From contig NZ_CP126980.1 of the NCBI RefSeq assembly GCF_030252345.1, positions 4,355,501 through 4,419,500 of the forward strand: a stretch of DNA of 64,000 bases, in the 5' to 3' direction. Position 1 is the stretch's first letter. Each line of letters starts with the position of its first letter. Position numbers and translations under genes: made by a program. Below, one piece after another: positions 25,668 to 36,043 of this stretch. The notes below the pieces were generated by a model that saw only the letters and a program-made list of their open reading frames with translations, did not search any database and was not told the DNA's origin. The DNA is from Actinoplanes oblitus. Lineage in GTDB: Bacteria > Actinomycetota > Actinomycetes > Mycobacteriales > Micromonosporaceae.

Positions 25668-26216
25668 ATGACAACTCGGCAACGGCTCTCGATGATCGCG
25701 GTGATGGTGATCGCGGCGTTGGGACTCAGCTTCACGGGTGCGGGTGTGGCCGAAGCGGCCCCGAGCGCCCAGGCGGCCGCGCCGCCCGTGACCGCCCTCG
25801 CCACCCCGATCACCGGCACGGCCGCCGACGGCGGCTCCTTCACCGGTGACTTCACCCCGGCCAGGTTCGCCACGCAGAACGGCAAGCTGGTGGCCACCGG
25901 CGTGCTGGCCGGTACGGTCACCGACGCTTCCGGCGCCACCGTCGGTACGGTCTCGCGCACCGTCAGCCTGCCGGTGACCGTCGCCGCGGCGACGTGTCAG
26001 GTGCTGAACCTGGTCCTCGGGCCGCTGCACCTCGACCTGCTCGGCCTGGTGATCGACCTGAACCAGGTGCACCTGCTGATCACCGCGGTCCAGGCGCCCG
26101 GCAACCTGCTCGGCAACCTGCTGTGTGCCATCACCCACCTGCTCGACGGCACCCCCACCGCGGGCGGGCTGGCCGCGCTGCTCAACGCCGTCCTGGCCCT
26201 GCTGGGCCGGCTCTGA
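25668..26216 (+). CDS. Exported hypothetical protein
   Basis: 182 residues from ATG 25668 behind a strong TAGGAGGA. A Sec signal ends near AEAAPS (residue ~32). The mature protein has a beta-type segment (TPITGTAADGGSFTGDFTPARFATQNGKL) and a hydrophobic C-terminal half rich in Leu (VLGPLHLDLLGLVIDLNQVHLLI, then NLLGNLLCAITHLLDG) with two Cys (in TCQVLNL and LLCAITH) that could pair. I know similar unnamed proteins in Micromonosporaceae but no function. Confidence 0.75.
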   Translation: MTTRQRLSMIAVMVIAALGLSFTGAGVAEAAPSAQAAAPPVTALATPITGTAADGGSFTGDFTPARFATQNGKLVATGVLAGTVTDASGATVGTVSRTVSLPVTVAAATCQVLNLVLGPLHLDLLGLVIDLNQVHLLITAVQAPGNLLGNLLCAITHLLDGTPTAGGLAALLNAVLALLGRL

Positions 26217-26290
26217 CCGATCGGCTCGACCGCACGGCCGCCGCAGCCGCACCCCGCCAGGTGCGGCTGCGGCCCGTCGCCGGTGGCCGG

Positions 26291-26899
26291 TCAGGACAAC
26301 CAGCCGGCGCTCTCGGCGAGACGGACCGCCTCCAGACGGTTGCGGGCACCGGTCTTGCGCAGGATCGCCGAGATGTAATTGCGTACGGTGCCGGGGCTCA
26401 GGTGCAGCTCGGCGGCGACCTCGGTGGACGGCACCCCGGACGCGGCCACGCTCAGCACGTTGAGCTCGCGCGCCGACAGTGGACTACGCGGTGCCGTCAC
26501 CATCGCCACCGCCAGGGTCGCGTCGACGACGCGTTCCCCGCGGACCAGCCGGCGGATGCCGCGGACCAGCTCACACGGAGCCGCCTGGGTGTTGACGACA
26601 CCGTCGACGCGCCCGCCGAGCGTCCGGCTGAGCAGGGCCGACTCGTCCGGGCCGGCCAGCGCCAAGGTGGCGCAGCGGGGTTGTTCGGCGGTGAACCGGT
26701 CGATGGTCGCCAGGCCGTCGCCGGCCAGGAGCGCGATGTTGATGACGGCCACGTCGGGCGACGCCGCGTGCGCCATGTCCAGTGCGGGGCCGAGGGTGTC
26801 CAGGTCGGCGACCACGTCGAGGTCGTCTTCCTGGGCCAATGTCACGGCGAGGGCGCCGCGGAGCAGGTTCACGGGTTCGACGAGCAGAATGCGGATCAC
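26291..26899 (-). CDS. NarL/LuxR-type response regulator with altered phospho-acceptor
   Basis: 202 residues. A receiver-like domain (1-115) is followed by a LuxR helix-turn-helix (about 140-200: LSARELNVLSVAASGVPSTEVAAELHLSPGTVRNYISAILRKTGARNR split around the recognition helix). The position of the phosphorylated Asp holds Asn54 (VAVINIAL), and the N-terminal acidic pair is reduced to Glu8, so normal phosphotransfer is unlikely. No histidine kinase gene lies next to it. It resembles DesR-like regulators. It may act as a phosphorylation-independent regulator. Confidence 0.88.
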   Translation of the reverse strand: MIRILLVEPVNLLRGALAVTLAQEDDLDVVADLDTLGPALDMAHAASPDVAVINIALLAGDGLATIDRFTAEQPRCATLALAGPDESALLSRTLGGRVDGVVNTQAAPCELVRGIRRLVRGERVVDATLAVAMVTAPRSPLSARELNVLSVAASGVPSTEVAAELHLSPGTVRNYISAILRKTGARNRLEAVRLAESAGWLS

Positions 26900-26980
26900 G
26901 ATGGCCTCCCTGCCAGGGGCAGAAGCTTCGGGATGGCCGGCCTGGTGCCGGCCGGTTTCCGGGTTCCTGCGGGAGGTCGT

Positions 26981-28126
26981 TCAGCGGGGCGGGCCCGCCT
27001 GCGGGACGGTGCGTCCGTGGGCGAGGCGGTGGGCGGCCCGGAGGCGGCCGGAGGCGGTCAGCTCGGGGCGCCACGACGACGAGACGACGTCCGTCGCCGG
27101 GGCGTTGCCGCTGCCGGGGTCACGTGTCTGCCCGGTGGGCTCCGGGTGGCCGGGTGGTTGTCGCGGTGCCGCCGGGGGCGGTGTGGTCCGCGGCCGGGCG
27201 TGCGCCGAAGGCGGCGTGGTGCGGCCCGACTGCTCGACGGCCGGTGTCCGGGGGAGTGGGAGAGGGACCTGCTGCGCCGAGACGGGCGGCTGAGGCGCCG
27301 GGGTGCCGGCGGTGGGCACGACCGGTGCCGGTGCCAGGCCCGGCGCGGGTGCCTGTGCCACGGTGGCTTGCGCCGGCCGGGGCGAGACCTGCGGCATGGC
27401 CGGCAGGCTGGGACGGGGTAGCTCCGGCACCGCGGGGAGTGCGGCCTGCGGCAGCTCGGCCTGCGGGAGCACGGCCTGCGAGAGCACAGCCTGCGGGAGC
27501 ACGGCCTGCGGCAGCTCGGCCAGTGCGTCCAGCTGCCGGGCGATGGTTGCCTGGGCGACGCTCCCCGTCGTCGTCGTGTCCACCTGGCGGACTGTGGCGT
27601 CCACCTGGCGGATCGTGGCGTGCAGTTGGTGGACTGTGGCGCCGGCTTGGACGTGCGAGGCCTGGACCTGCCGCGCTGCCCGGATCGTGGTGTGCACCTT
27701 GCGGGTCGTGGAGTGCACCTTGCGGGTTGTGGTCTGCAGCTGCCGGACTGTGTCGCCGATTCGGACGTGCGATGTCCGGGTCTGTCGCGATATCCGGGTC
27801 GTCGCATCGTGTGCCGCGGCCGATGCGGTGGCCTTGGTCCGGCTGGCCGAGCGGTGACGCTCCGGTCGATGAGCCTTCGAGGCCGCCTTCGGGTGGGTGA
27901 CGGCCTTGGTGGTGGCCGCGACGGTCTTGACCGAGTCGGCCGAGGCGGTGCTCACGAGGTCACTCAGCGGGTGGTCGTCCGACCCGGTGTCGGCACGCGC
28001 GGCCTGCGCGAAGAAGGCCAGCACAAGGTACGCCGCACCAGCCAGGCCCAGCAGCACCAGCAGGCGGGCAGCGCGCCGGCTGATCCGGTACGCGCGGTCC
28101 TCCGCTCGCGCAGCCACATTCCGCAT
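26981..28126 (-). CDS. Membrane-anchored repeat-rich protein of unknown function
   Basis: 381 residues. A single hydrophobic helix at about 21-45 (AARLLVLLGLAGAAYLVLAFFAQAA) is followed by a long low-complexity region. Residues ~125-190 contain heptads of the kind T-V-R-Q-L-Q-T, T-T-R-K-V-H-S, T-T-R-K-V-H-T, T-I-R-Q-V-D-A, consistent with a coiled coil; residues ~205-235 contain five copies of QAVLP/QAELP; the C-terminal half is Pro-rich. It is probably a cell-envelope protein with an extended exterior. No enzyme motif is visible. The ribosome site is weak. Confidence 0.6.
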   Translation of the reverse strand: MRNVAARAEDRAYRISRRAARLLVLLGLAGAAYLVLAFFAQAARADTGSDDHPLSDLVSTASADSVKTVAATTKAVTHPKAASKAHRPERHRSASRTKATASAAAHDATTRISRQTRTSHVRIGDTVRQLQTTTRKVHSTTRKVHTTIRAARQVQASHVQAGATVHQLHATIRQVDATVRQVDTTTTGSVAQATIARQLDALAELPQAVLPQAVLSQAVLPQAELPQAALPAVPELPRPSLPAMPQVSPRPAQATVAQAPAPGLAPAPVVPTAGTPAPQPPVSAQQVPLPLPRTPAVEQSGRTTPPSAHARPRTTPPPAAPRQPPGHPEPTGQTRDPGSGNAPATDVVSSSWRPELTASGRLRAAHRLAHGRTVPQAGPPR

Positions 28127-28347
28127 CCGGACGGTTTACCCAGCCACGCTGTGTCGACACCTGTCGATGGCTGTCGGGTGTTGCCGTCGCAGCATGCGAG
28201 TCGCGCGTCAGGGCGGAAACGGGCGGCCGTACTGTAGTGCTGCATGTTGCAGGACGCCATTCGCTCCCAGCTCGGTGCGAGGGCGAAGTCGGGAGGTGCC
28301 GTGGGCACAAGGGGTTTCGGTGTCAGCCGGTCCCGCCGTTCAGCGGC

Positions 28348-28791
<444 letters not shown>

Positions 28792-28837
28792 CTACGATGG
28801 GGCGTTTGGTCCTTCATGATCGGGGCAAAGCGCTGCC

Positions 28838-29590
28838 ATGCCAGGATGGTTACAAGCGGGCGGTTGGGGACTGCTGGCCGGTTCGGCGCTGCTGATCGGC
28901 GCCGCCGCCGGCTATCTGGCGCCGGTGCCGCGCAAGGTGATCGCGTCGGTGATGGCGTTCGGCGCCGGCGTGCTGTTGTCGGCGGTGGCGTTCGAGCTGG
29001 TGGCCGAGGCGCATGAGCGTGCCGGCCTGACGCCGACGGTGCTGGGCGCGATGACCGGTGCCATCCTCTACACCGGCTGCAACGTGCTGCTGGCGCGCCG
29101 GGGTGCCCGGCACCGCAAGCGGTCCGGCGAGCAGCAGCCGTCGGAGCAGGAGCAGGGTGGCTCCGGGACGGCGCTGGCGCTGGGCGCCCTGCTCGACGGT
29201 GTGCCGGAGTCGATAGTGATCGGCACGAGCCTGCTCGGCGGGGGAGCGATAAGCGTCGTCACCGTGGTGGCGGTGTTCATCAGCAACGTGCCCGAGGGGC
29301 TGTCGAGCGCGGCCGGCATGCGCCGGGCCGGCCGGTCCAAGGCGTACGTCTTCGGCCTGTGGACGGGCATCGCGGTGATCAGCGGTCTCGCCGCGGTCGC
29401 CGGTTTCACGCTGCTCGGTGGCGCCCCCGCCGCCGTGCTGGCCGGCATCACCGCCCTGGCCGGCGGCGCCATCCTCGCGATGATCGCGGACACCATGATT
29501 CCCGAGGCGTTCGACGAGGCGCACCTGCTGATCGGGTTGATCACGGTGGTCGGCTTCCTGGTGGCGTTCGCCCTCTCGCAGGCCGGCTGA
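28838..29590 (+). CDS. ZIP-family divalent metal transporter
   Basis: 250 residues, eight hydrophobic helices. The metal-site helices are recognisable: LLDGVPESIVIG (TM4) and FISNVPEGLSSA (TM5), matching the H/N-x-x-P-E-G pattern of ZIP proteins. ZIPs move zinc, iron or manganese into the cytoplasm. The loop after TM3 (RHRKRSGEQQPSEQEQ) is charged rather than strongly His-rich. It follows the His/Glu-rich protein gene on the same strand. Confidence 0.88.
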   Translation: MPGWLQAGGWGLLAGSALLIGAAAGYLAPVPRKVIASVMAFGAGVLLSAVAFELVAEAHERAGLTPTVLGAMTGAILYTGCNVLLARRGARHRKRSGEQQPSEQEQGGSGTALALGALLDGVPESIVIGTSLLGGGAISVVTVVAVFISNVPEGLSSAAGMRRAGRSKAYVFGLWTGIAVISGLAAVAGFTLLGGAPAAVLAGITALAGGAILAMIADTMIPEAFDEAHLLIGLITVVGFLVAFALSQAG

Positions 29591-29701
29591 CCGCAGCCGG
29601 ATGCGGGTCGCCTGGCCGGGACCGGATGCAGGCGGGCTGGCCGGAGCCGGGTGCAGGCGGGCTGACCGGAGCCGGAAGCGGGCCGGCTGACCGGAGCCGG
29701 A
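29587..29701. repeat. 25-bp tandem repeat filling a convergent gap
   Basis: Four complete and one partial copies (starts 29587, 29612, 29637, 29662, 29687) of a unit like CTGACCGGAGCCGG plus AGCGGGCCGGC. The array begins at the stop codon of the ZIP gene and ends exactly at the stop of the NPP1 gene (29703). Copies differ at 2-5 positions. Confidence 0.85.
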
Positions 29702-29702
29702 C

Positions 29703-30479
29703 TCACGCGTACGGGTCGAAGGGGATCCCGGCCGGCTTGGCGGCGTTGAGCAGATTCTCGAACGAGCCGTCCTTGAGCTTGATGGTGGCCGAGCCGAAGT
29801 CCGCCGCCATCAGCCGGTCCCGCAGGTCCGGGCTCGGCCAGCCGGTCCAGCCGACGAGCGGCGGGTACCGCCAGGTGTGGTAGTGGTTCTCCGGCGGCTC
29901 GTCGTTGCCGTTGGCGAGCCGGAAGAAGTGGGTCCGCAGGCCGTCCTTGTGATAGACGACCTTCGGGTGGCCGCCGTCGAAGCGCACCCGCGACCGGGCA
30001 TAGGTGACCTGCGAGCTGTGCTGCGTGGTGCTGACGTATTCCACCTGGCCGGAGGACTGGTTCACCCACGAGATGACGTGCTCCCAGTCGTGCCGGTGCC
30101 CGCCGAGCCCGCTGCCGGGGACCGCCTGGTCCTTCTCGAAGTAGCTCGCGTAGACGATCGCGCACCAGCCGTTGTCGCACTTCGAGCGGGCATAGGTCTG
30201 CGAGTTGTCGAGGTCGGACCGGTCCCGGCAGCTGCCGTTGACCGCGCCGGTCGTCTTGAGCCCGCCGTTGAGCGTGCCGTCCGGGCCGATCGCCGGCGTG
30301 GCGTAGCAGCCGTCGGTGTCGTAGTCGTAGGCGGGGGAGAACGACTGCTCGTACTCGCTCGCGTTCTGCGGCAGGTTGTGCGGCGGGTCGGCCAGCGCCG
30401 GCGTGGCGGTGACCGCGAGCAGGAACACCGTGAGGCCGGACACCGTCGCGGTCCGGGCGAGGAGGCGGTGACGACGCAT
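29703..30479 (-). CDS. Exported NPP1/necrosis-and-ethylene-inducing-like protein
   Basis: 258 residues from ATG 30479 behind GGAGGG. A Sec signal ends near A-L-A-D (residue ~30). The NLP heptapeptide is present as G-H-R-H-D-W-E-H, the metal-binding core of the family, with the flanking VYASYFEKDQ and VNQSSGQVEYVSTTQHS strands. In plant pathogens NLPs bind glycosyl-inositol-phosphoceramide and lyse dicot membranes; saprophytic actinomycetes also carry them and their role there is unknown. It is a single gene next to biomass-degrading enzymes. Confidence 0.9.
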   Translation of the reverse strand: MRRHRLLARTATVSGLTVFLLAVTATPALADPPHNLPQNASEYEQSFSPAYDYDTDGCYATPAIGPDGTLNGGLKTTGAVNGSCRDRSDLDNSQTYARSKCDNGWCAIVYASYFEKDQAVPGSGLGGHRHDWEHVISWVNQSSGQVEYVSTTQHSSQVTYARSRVRFDGGHPKVVYHKDGLRTHFFRLANGNDEPPENHYHTWRYPPLVGWTGWPSPDLRDRLMAADFGSATIKLKDGSFENLLNAAKPAGIPFDPYA

Positions 30480-30600
30480 GAACCCTCCGTCCATCAGGTG
30501 GCGGCGATGAGAGAGATCCTCACGTTTCCATCGAGGACAGTCAATAGGCTCGGCGTCCGTTCCGCGGGACCGTCCGCGCCGGCGTACCGAAAGAAGGTCC

Positions 30601-31656
30601 TCAGCGGCCGTGAGCGACCCGGCGCCGAGCGGCGGCGGCCTCGACCCGGGAGGCCAGACCGGGCTGCAGCGGCACCGTCCGCAGCCGCTCCAGCTCGTCG
30701 AGCGCCTCGGTGGTGCCGATCAGCTCCAGGCTGAGGACCGCGGCGTTCGCGACCTTCGCGTCGCGGGGGCCGTGGCCGGGCACCTTCACCGCGGCATACT
30801 CGGCCAGCGCACCGATCGCCGCGGGGTCACCCGGGGCCGGCCGGGTCACCGCGAGCAGGAACATCAGGCCGCGCAGCGCCACCACGTTGTACGCGTCGAG
30901 CAACTCGGTGGCGTCGAACAGGTCGACGCCGCGGAACTCGATCGTGCGCGGGCGCGGCACCAGCGCGAACCAGTGATGGATCCGCCGGCGCCAGGGTCCG
31001 GCCGCGTCGAGTTCCCGCGCCAGCTCGCGGGACTCGCGGGTCCACGTCGCGGCCGGGCGGGCGCCCTGGGCCCGCAGCGCGTGGGCGAGCATCCGCCGCG
31101 CGCCGGGGTCGCCGTCGGCGGTCTCCGCCCACACCTCACCGACGTTCAGCAAGCCGTCCGCCTTCGCGATCCACGGCAGCAGCAACGCCGGGTCGTGACG
31201 GTGGTGCACGGTGCGCCGCATCACCGCGATCAGCCCGGCCGGCACCGTGCCGGTCTCCCGCTCGGCGACGGTGGCCAGCAGGTCCAGCTGCCGCGGAACG
31301 TCGGTCATCCGCACGGCGGCGGCCTCGATCAGGTGCTGGGCGGCCGGCCCGGAGACGTCGTCCGGCTCCAGGCCGCGGGCGAGCGAGCACAGCACCGCAC
31401 CGACCTGGGCCGGCGAGCGGCCGGCCGCGGCCGCGCTGTCCGCGACGCGGAGGATCAGCGCGTGGCGCCGGCCGGCCGGCAGGTCGTCCAGCTGGCGCAA
31501 CACCATGGCGTCGTCCCAGCGCCAGCTGTCGTTGTTGTCGGCGGCCCGGGCGGTGAGCTCCCGGGCCAGGACGTCGTCGGCGCCGGCCGCGAGCAGGTCC
31601 CGGACCCGATCGACGCGCTGCGGGCCGGGGAGCGTGGAGATCGTTTCGCCGAGCAT
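30601..31656 (-). CDS. All-helical hypothetical protein
   Basis: 351 residues if ATG 31656 is used; the frame is open to 31767, and a GTG at 31674 is also possible. The sequence is Ala/Leu/Arg-rich and predicted helical throughout, with pieces such as AAMLGETISTLPGPQRVDRVRDL, PALLLPWIAKADGLLNVGEVW and NAAVLSLELIGTTEALDELERL that look like HEAT/ARM-type solenoid repeats. There is no signal, membrane helix or catalytic motif. Family not recognised. Confidence 0.65.
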   Translation of the reverse strand: MLGETISTLPGPQRVDRVRDLLAAGADDVLARELTARAADNNDSWRWDDAMVLRQLDDLPAGRRHALILRVADSAAAAGRSPAQVGAVLCSLARGLEPDDVSGPAAQHLIEAAAVRMTDVPRQLDLLATVAERETGTVPAGLIAVMRRTVHHRHDPALLLPWIAKADGLLNVGEVWAETADGDPGARRMLAHALRAQGARPAATWTRESRELARELDAAGPWRRRIHHWFALVPRPRTIEFRGVDLFDATELLDAYNVVALRGLMFLLAVTRPAPGDPAAIGALAEYAAVKVPGHGPRDAKVANAAVLSLELIGTTEALDELERLRTVPLQPGLASRVEAAAARRRVAHGR

Positions 31657-31731
31657 GGCGGCCAGCTTAGACACGCCGCGCACCACCGCCCGGTGACGCC
31701 CGGTGTTCCCCGGCCGGTGAAACGCGATCAC

Positions 31732-31760
31732 TTGACAGGAGAGCGGGAGAACGATCGTCT
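31732..31760 (+). promoter_or_regulatory. Candidate promoter of the GH43 gene
   Basis: TTGACA (31732-31737) is followed after 17 nt by a weak -10 TCGTCT (31755-31760), 30 bp ahead of the GH43 start. The -35 is consensus; the -10 is poor. Confidence 0.35.
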
Positions 31761-31790
31761 GGGACATCCACCAACCTCAGTGGAGGGTCC

Positions 31791-33173
31791 ATGTCACAGT
31801 CTCGTGCCCGGCGCGGCCGCCTGCGCCTGGCGACCGCCCTCACCGCCGTCCTCACGCTGGTCGCCGGCCTGCTCACCGCCACTGTCACCCCGGCGGCGGC
31901 GGTCGCCGGCGGCCCCGTCATCGATCAGAACTTCGCCGACCCGGATGTCATGAAGGTCGGGCACACCTATTACGCCTACGCCACCAACAGCGACGGCCGG
32001 CACATCAAGTGGGCCACCTCCACCGACCTGGTCACCTGGACGGTACGGGCCACCGACGCGCTGCCGGTGCTGGGCGCCTGGGCCGACCCGGACTGGACGT
32101 TCCCGCCAGGCGGCCCCGGTGACCACGGCGTCTGGGCGCCCGAGGTGTTCGCCACCGGCCCGAAGAGCTTCGTCATGTGGTACGTCGCGCACGACCGCGC
32201 CTCCGGCAAGCAGTGCATCGGCGCGGCCACCGCCACCGCGCCCGGCGGGCCGTTCGTCCCGCGCGACACGTCGCTGGTCTGCACCCCGGAGATCGGTGGG
32301 GCGATCGACGCGTCGTCGTACACCGAGAACGGCCGCCGGTACATGCTGTGGAAGAACGACGGCAACTGCTGCGGGCAGGACACCTGGCTGCACCTTCAGC
32401 AGGTCAGCGCCGACGGGCTGCGCCGCACCGGCACCGAGACGCTGCTGATCAAGCAGAACAAGCCGTTCGAGGGGACGCTCGTCGAGGCGCCGACGCTGTG
32501 GAAGCACGGCAAGACGTACGTGCTGTTCTACTCGGCCAACTTCTTCGGCAACGGCAGCTACCTGAGCAGCTACGCCACCTCGACCAGCCTGCGCGGGCCG
32601 TACACGAAATCGGCCGTTCCGCTGATGACCACCGACGCGTTCGCCGGGTCGGTGCGCGGTCCCGGTGGCCAGGACATCGTGACCGGGCCGGACGGGCAGG
32701 ACCGGATCATCTTCCACGGCTGGGACCCGAGCTTCACCTATCGGGCGGTGTACTCGCAGCGCCTGGACTGGCGGGGTAGCCGGCCGATCGTCGAGGGCGC
32801 CAAGATCCGTTACGAGGCCGAGGACGCCGACTTCACCCGGGCCAACGCCCGGTATGCCGTGGGCGGCGCCAGCAACGGCATCGTGGTCGGTGGTATCGAC
32901 TTCGCCGACAGCCGGGTCACCTTCCACGTCTACGTGCCGCGGGCCGGCACCTACCGGCTCTACACCCGGTACGCCAACGGCTCCGACGGCGGCGCGGCCA
33001 GCCACACCCTGACCGTCAACGGCACGGCGGCCGGCACCGTCGACTACCCGGTCACCGGCTGGGACAACTGGCAGGTCAGCGAGCGGGACGTGACGCTGAG
33101 GGCGGGGGACAACACCGTCGCGTACGGCAAGGGGTCGAATTTCGCGGAGCTCGACGCGATCGACGTCGCCTGA
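31791..33173 (+). CDS. Exported GH43 glycosidase with C-terminal CBM6/35-type module
   Basis: 460 residues with a long twin-Arg-like basic start and a Sec-type signal (cleavage near AAAVAGG, ~38-41). The five-bladed propeller signature is clear: base Asp50 in NFADPDVM, pKa-modulating Asp173 in GGAIDASSY and acid Glu232 in TLVEAPTLW. Residues ~335-460 ([15 protein letters not shown]...) form a beta-sandwich carbohydrate-binding module of the CBM6/35 type. GH43 enzymes are inverting arabinosidases, xylosidases or arabinanases; which one is not decided. It acts outside the cell on hemicellulose or pectin side chains. Confidence 0.9.
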   Translation: MSQSRARRGRLRLATALTAVLTLVAGLLTATVTPAAAVAGGPVIDQNFADPDVMKVGHTYYAYATNSDGRHIKWATSTDLVTWTVRATDALPVLGAWADPDWTFPPGGPGDHGVWAPEVFATGPKSFVMWYVAHDRASGKQCIGAATATAPGGPFVPRDTSLVCTPEIGGAIDASSYTENGRRYMLWKNDGNCCGQDTWLHLQQVSADGLRRTGTETLLIKQNKPFEGTLVEAPTLWKHGKTYVLFYSANFFGNGSYLSSYATSTSLRGPYTKSAVPLMTTDAFAGSVRGPGGQDIVTGPDGQDRIIFHGWDPSFTYRAVYSQRLDWRGSRPIVEGAKIRYEAEDADFTRANARYAVGGASNGIVVGGIDFADSRVTFHVYVPRAGTYRLYTRYANGSDGGAASHTLTVNGTAAGTVDYPVTGWDNWQVSERDVTLRAGDNTVAYGKGSNFAELDAIDVA

Positions 33174-33175
33174 CC

Positions 33176-34390
33176 CTAGGGCTTGCCTTTCGCCTTGGCC
33201 TTGGCCTTGCCCTTCGGCTTGGCCTTGGCCTCGGCCCGCGGTTTGGTCTCGGCCTTCGGCTTGGTCTCGGCCTTGGGCGCGGTCCCGGCATGCGGTGCCC
33301 GGCGCGGCTCGGCCGCTCGCGGCGTTCCGCCGGCCAGGCTCAGCTGGAGCGTGCGGATGACCGGCGTGGTGGCCGGCGGCGAGGTCGGGGCGCTGGGTGG
33401 CACGGCGGCCACCGCCGGTGCCGGGGTGCGGGGATCGTCCGCGCCCCACACCGCGACGCCGGTCACCGCGACCAGCGCGGCGGCCGTGCCGCAGGCGGCC
33501 AGGGTGCGCTGCCGCCGGTTCGGTGTGCGCACCGGTGCCGCCGGCGGCGTGGTGTCCAGCAGGGATGCCGGCGGCAGGCCGGCGATCCGGCCCAGGACCA
33601 GCGCCAGCTCCGCGGCGGTCGGCCGCTCACCCGGCGCCTTCGCCAGGCAGCGCGACACCAGCCGAGCCACTTCGGAAGGCATTTTCGGTACGGCCGGCAG
33701 CGGCGCCGGCTCGGCGTAGTAGTGCGCCCGGAGCATCTGGGTGGCCGTCGAGGCGTCCCACGGCATCCGGCCGGCCAGGCACTGGTAGAGCAGCAGGCCG
33801 AGCGCGTACACGTCGGTGGCCGGCCGGACCGGGCCGCCCTTGATCCGTTCCGGGGCGAGGTAGGCGGGGGTGCCCAGCAACCGGCCGTCGCTGCCGTCCA
33901 TCGCGCCGACCGCCGCCGAGATGCCGAAGTCGACCAGTTTGACCCCGGACGAGCCGACCATGACGTTGCCCGGTTTGACGTCGCGGTGCACCACCCCGCG
34001 CTCGTGCGCCGCGGCCAGCGCCGCCGCCACCTGGGCACAGATCAGCACCGCCAGCCGCCACGGCAGCGGCGTCCCGCTGAGCAGTTCGGTCAGGGTCCGG
34101 CCGTCGACCAGTTCCATCACGACGTACGGCAGCAGCGTGCCGCGGTACGTCGTCTCGCCGTAGTCGTGCACCTGCACCACCATGGGATGGCGCAGGCTCG
34201 CCGCGGCCCGGGCCTCGGCCCGCAGCTGGTGCAGCAGGTCCTGGTCGGCGGCCAGCCGGGCGGAGAGCACCTTGACGGCGACCTCCCGGCCGAGGATGTC
34301 GTCCTCGGCGCGCCACACCACCGACATGCCGCCGTGGCCCAGGCGCTCCCGAAGCCGATACCGTCCGTCGATCAGCAAACCGTTCTCCAC
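33176..34390 (-). CDS. Hanks-type Ser/Thr protein kinase, membrane anchored
   Basis: 404 residues. Kinase domain ~8-270 with G-loop [10 protein letters not shown], Lys40 (VAVKVL), catalytic HRDVKPGN (Asp137) and DFG (Asp154). A transmembrane helix follows near residue 290-310 ([19 protein letters not shown]). The extracellular tail is Pro/Thr-rich and ends in about 40 residues of [12 protein letters not shown] and KAKPKGK-type repeats, strongly basic; PASTA domains are absent. A basic tail could bind teichoic acid or DNA. It ends 3 bp from the convergent GH43 gene. Confidence 0.92.
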   Translation of the reverse strand: MENGLLIDGRYRLRERLGHGGMSVVWRAEDDILGREVAVKVLSARLAADQDLLHQLRAEARAAASLRHPMVVQVHDYGETTYRGTLLPYVVMELVDGRTLTELLSGTPLPWRLAVLICAQVAAALAAAHERGVVHRDVKPGNVMVGSSGVKLVDFGISAAVGAMDGSDGRLLGTPAYLAPERIKGGPVRPATDVYALGLLLYQCLAGRMPWDASTATQMLRAHYYAEPAPLPAVPKMPSEVARLVSRCLAKAPGERPTAAELALVLGRIAGLPPASLLDTTPPAAPVRTPNRRQRTLAACGTAAALVAVTGVAVWGADDPRTPAPAVAAVPPSAPTSPPATTPVIRTLQLSLAGGTPRAAEPRRAPHAGTAPKAETKPKAETKPRAEAKAKPKGKAKAKAKGKP

Positions 34391-34468
34391 GGAACGCCGA
34401 TGCCCAGCCGTCGCGCGCCCAAACCCCGCTGGGGTTTACCGGTGTCCATGTCGGGTAGTCGCGCCGCC

Positions 34469-35980
34469 ATGCTGGCAGGTACACAGGAGTCCTATTGGAT
34501 CGAGTCCACCGCGCCGACCGCGTATCCGCGGCTGGCCGGTGACCTCGACACCGACGTGGTGGTGATCGGGGGTGGCATCGCCGGGCTGTGCACGGCCTGG
34601 GAGCTCACCCAGGCGGGACACCGCGTGGCGCTGCTGGAGGCGGACCGGATCGCCACCGGCGTCACCGGGTACACCACGGCGAAGCTGTCGGTGCTGCACA
34701 CCCTGGTCTACGACCGGATCCGCAGCTCGTTCGACCAGGTGAGCGCGCGGCAGTACGCCCGCTCGCAGCAGGCCGCCGTGGACCGGGTCGCCGAGGTGGC
34801 CGGGCGGCTCGGCGTCGACTGCGAGCTGGAGCGGCTGCCCGCCTACACCTGGGCCGAGTCCGAGGACACCCTGGAGCAGGTGCGCGCCGAGGCGGACGCG
34901 GCGGCCGCGGCCGGGCTGCCGGCCACCTTCGTCACCGAGACCGGGCTGCCGTTCCCGGTGGCCGGTGCCATCCGGGTGGACGGTCAGGCGCAGTTCCACC
35001 CGCGCAAGTACCTGCTGGCCCTGGCCGACGACCTGACCCGCGCGGGCGGCCGTGTCTTCGAACGCACCCGGGCGACCGGACTGGACGAGGGGGAGACGTG
35101 CACGGTCACCACCGAGGCCGGGCACACCGTCACCGCGCGGCACGTCGTGATCGCCACGCACTACCCGGTCTTCGACCGGGCTTTGCTGTTCACCCGCCTG
35201 GAGCCGCGCCGTGAGCTGGTGGTGGCCGCGGCGATCCCGGCCGAGCAGGATCCCCGGGGGACGTTCATCACCCCGGATCACCACACCCGTTCGGTACGGA
35301 CGGCGCCGTACCGTGCCGGCGAACGTCTGCTGATCGTCACCGGCGAGCACTTCACACCGGGCTCCGGGGATGCCGCCGAGCACTGGCAGCGGCTGGCCGA
35401 CTGGACGCGGGAGCGGTTCCCGGACGCGCGTATCGTCTACCGCTGGGCGACGCAGGACAACAGCACGACCGACCGGATCCCGTTCATCGGCAGGTTCCAC
35501 CCGGGCGCCGACAACGTGTACGTCGCGACCGGGTTCGGCGGCTGGGGGATGAGTTCCGGGGTGCTGTCCGGCCAGTTGCTGGCCGCGCTGATCGGCGGTG
35601 ACGCGCCGGAGTGGGCCGGCCTCTACGACCCGCGCCGGCTCGGGCTGCTGCGCGAGGCCGGTTCGATGCTGAAGCTGCAGGCCGGGGTCGCCGGGCACTT
35701 CGTGGGTGATCGCGTACGGTCCTCGCACGTCGACACGATCGACGACATCGCGCCGGGCAGCGGCGCCGTCGTCCGGATCCGCGGGCAGCAGTGCGCCGCC
35801 TACCGGGACGCGGCCGGTGAGGTGCACGCCCGGTCGGCGCGCTGCACCCACCTGGGCTGCATCGTCAGCTTCAACGAGGCGGAGACCGCGTGGGAGTGCC
35901 CGTGCCACGGCTCCCGCTTCGACGTCGACGGCGCCGTCCTGCAGGGCCCGGCGATCAGTCCGCTGCCGCCGTTCGAGTGA
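34469..35980 (+). CDS. FAD-dependent oxidoreductase with C-terminal Rieske [2Fe-2S] domain
   Basis: 503 residues from ATG 34469; ATG 34448 in the same frame is an alternative (no clear ribosome site for either, 58-79 bp from the divergent kinase). N-terminal [17 protein letters not shown] is a Rossmann FAD motif of the DAO family; residues ~415-503 carry the Rieske cluster with CTHLGC and CPCHGSRF ligands. This fusion (as in many actinobacterial glycine-oxidase-like proteins) channels electrons between flavin and iron-sulphur centre; the substrate is unknown. Confidence 0.88.
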   Translation: MLAGTQESYWIESTAPTAYPRLAGDLDTDVVVIGGGIAGLCTAWELTQAGHRVALLEADRIATGVTGYTTAKLSVLHTLVYDRIRSSFDQVSARQYARSQQAAVDRVAEVAGRLGVDCELERLPAYTWAESEDTLEQVRAEADAAAAAGLPATFVTETGLPFPVAGAIRVDGQAQFHPRKYLLALADDLTRAGGRVFERTRATGLDEGETCTVTTEAGHTVTARHVVIATHYPVFDRALLFTRLEPRRELVVAAAIPAEQDPRGTFITPDHHTRSVRTAPYRAGERLLIVTGEHFTPGSGDAAEHWQRLADWTRERFPDARIVYRWATQDNSTTDRIPFIGRFHPGADNVYVATGFGGWGMSSGVLSGQLLAALIGGDAPEWAGLYDPRRLGLLREAGSMLKLQAGVAGHFVGDRVRSSHVDTIDDIAPGSGAVVRIRGQQCAAYRDAAGEVHARSARCTHLGCIVSFNEAETAWECPCHGSRFDVDGAVLQGPAISPLPPFE

Positions 35981-36043
35981 TGGGCACCGAAACGCGGGCG
36001 GTGAGTGGACCTCGCCGCCCGCGTCTGTCGCATGGTGTGCGGG

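Noticed and set aside
24064..25674. N-terminal extension of the STAND frame to about 1630 residues
   Set aside because: The extension is antisense to the CtaG and DUF2243 genes, Arg/Pro-rich and unlike protein; good starts exist at 24048/24063.
34448..34468. Upstream ATG as start of the FAD-Rieske protein
   Set aside because: Possible, but the added MSGSRAA has no support and neither start has a clear ribosome site; the shorter form fits the family start better.
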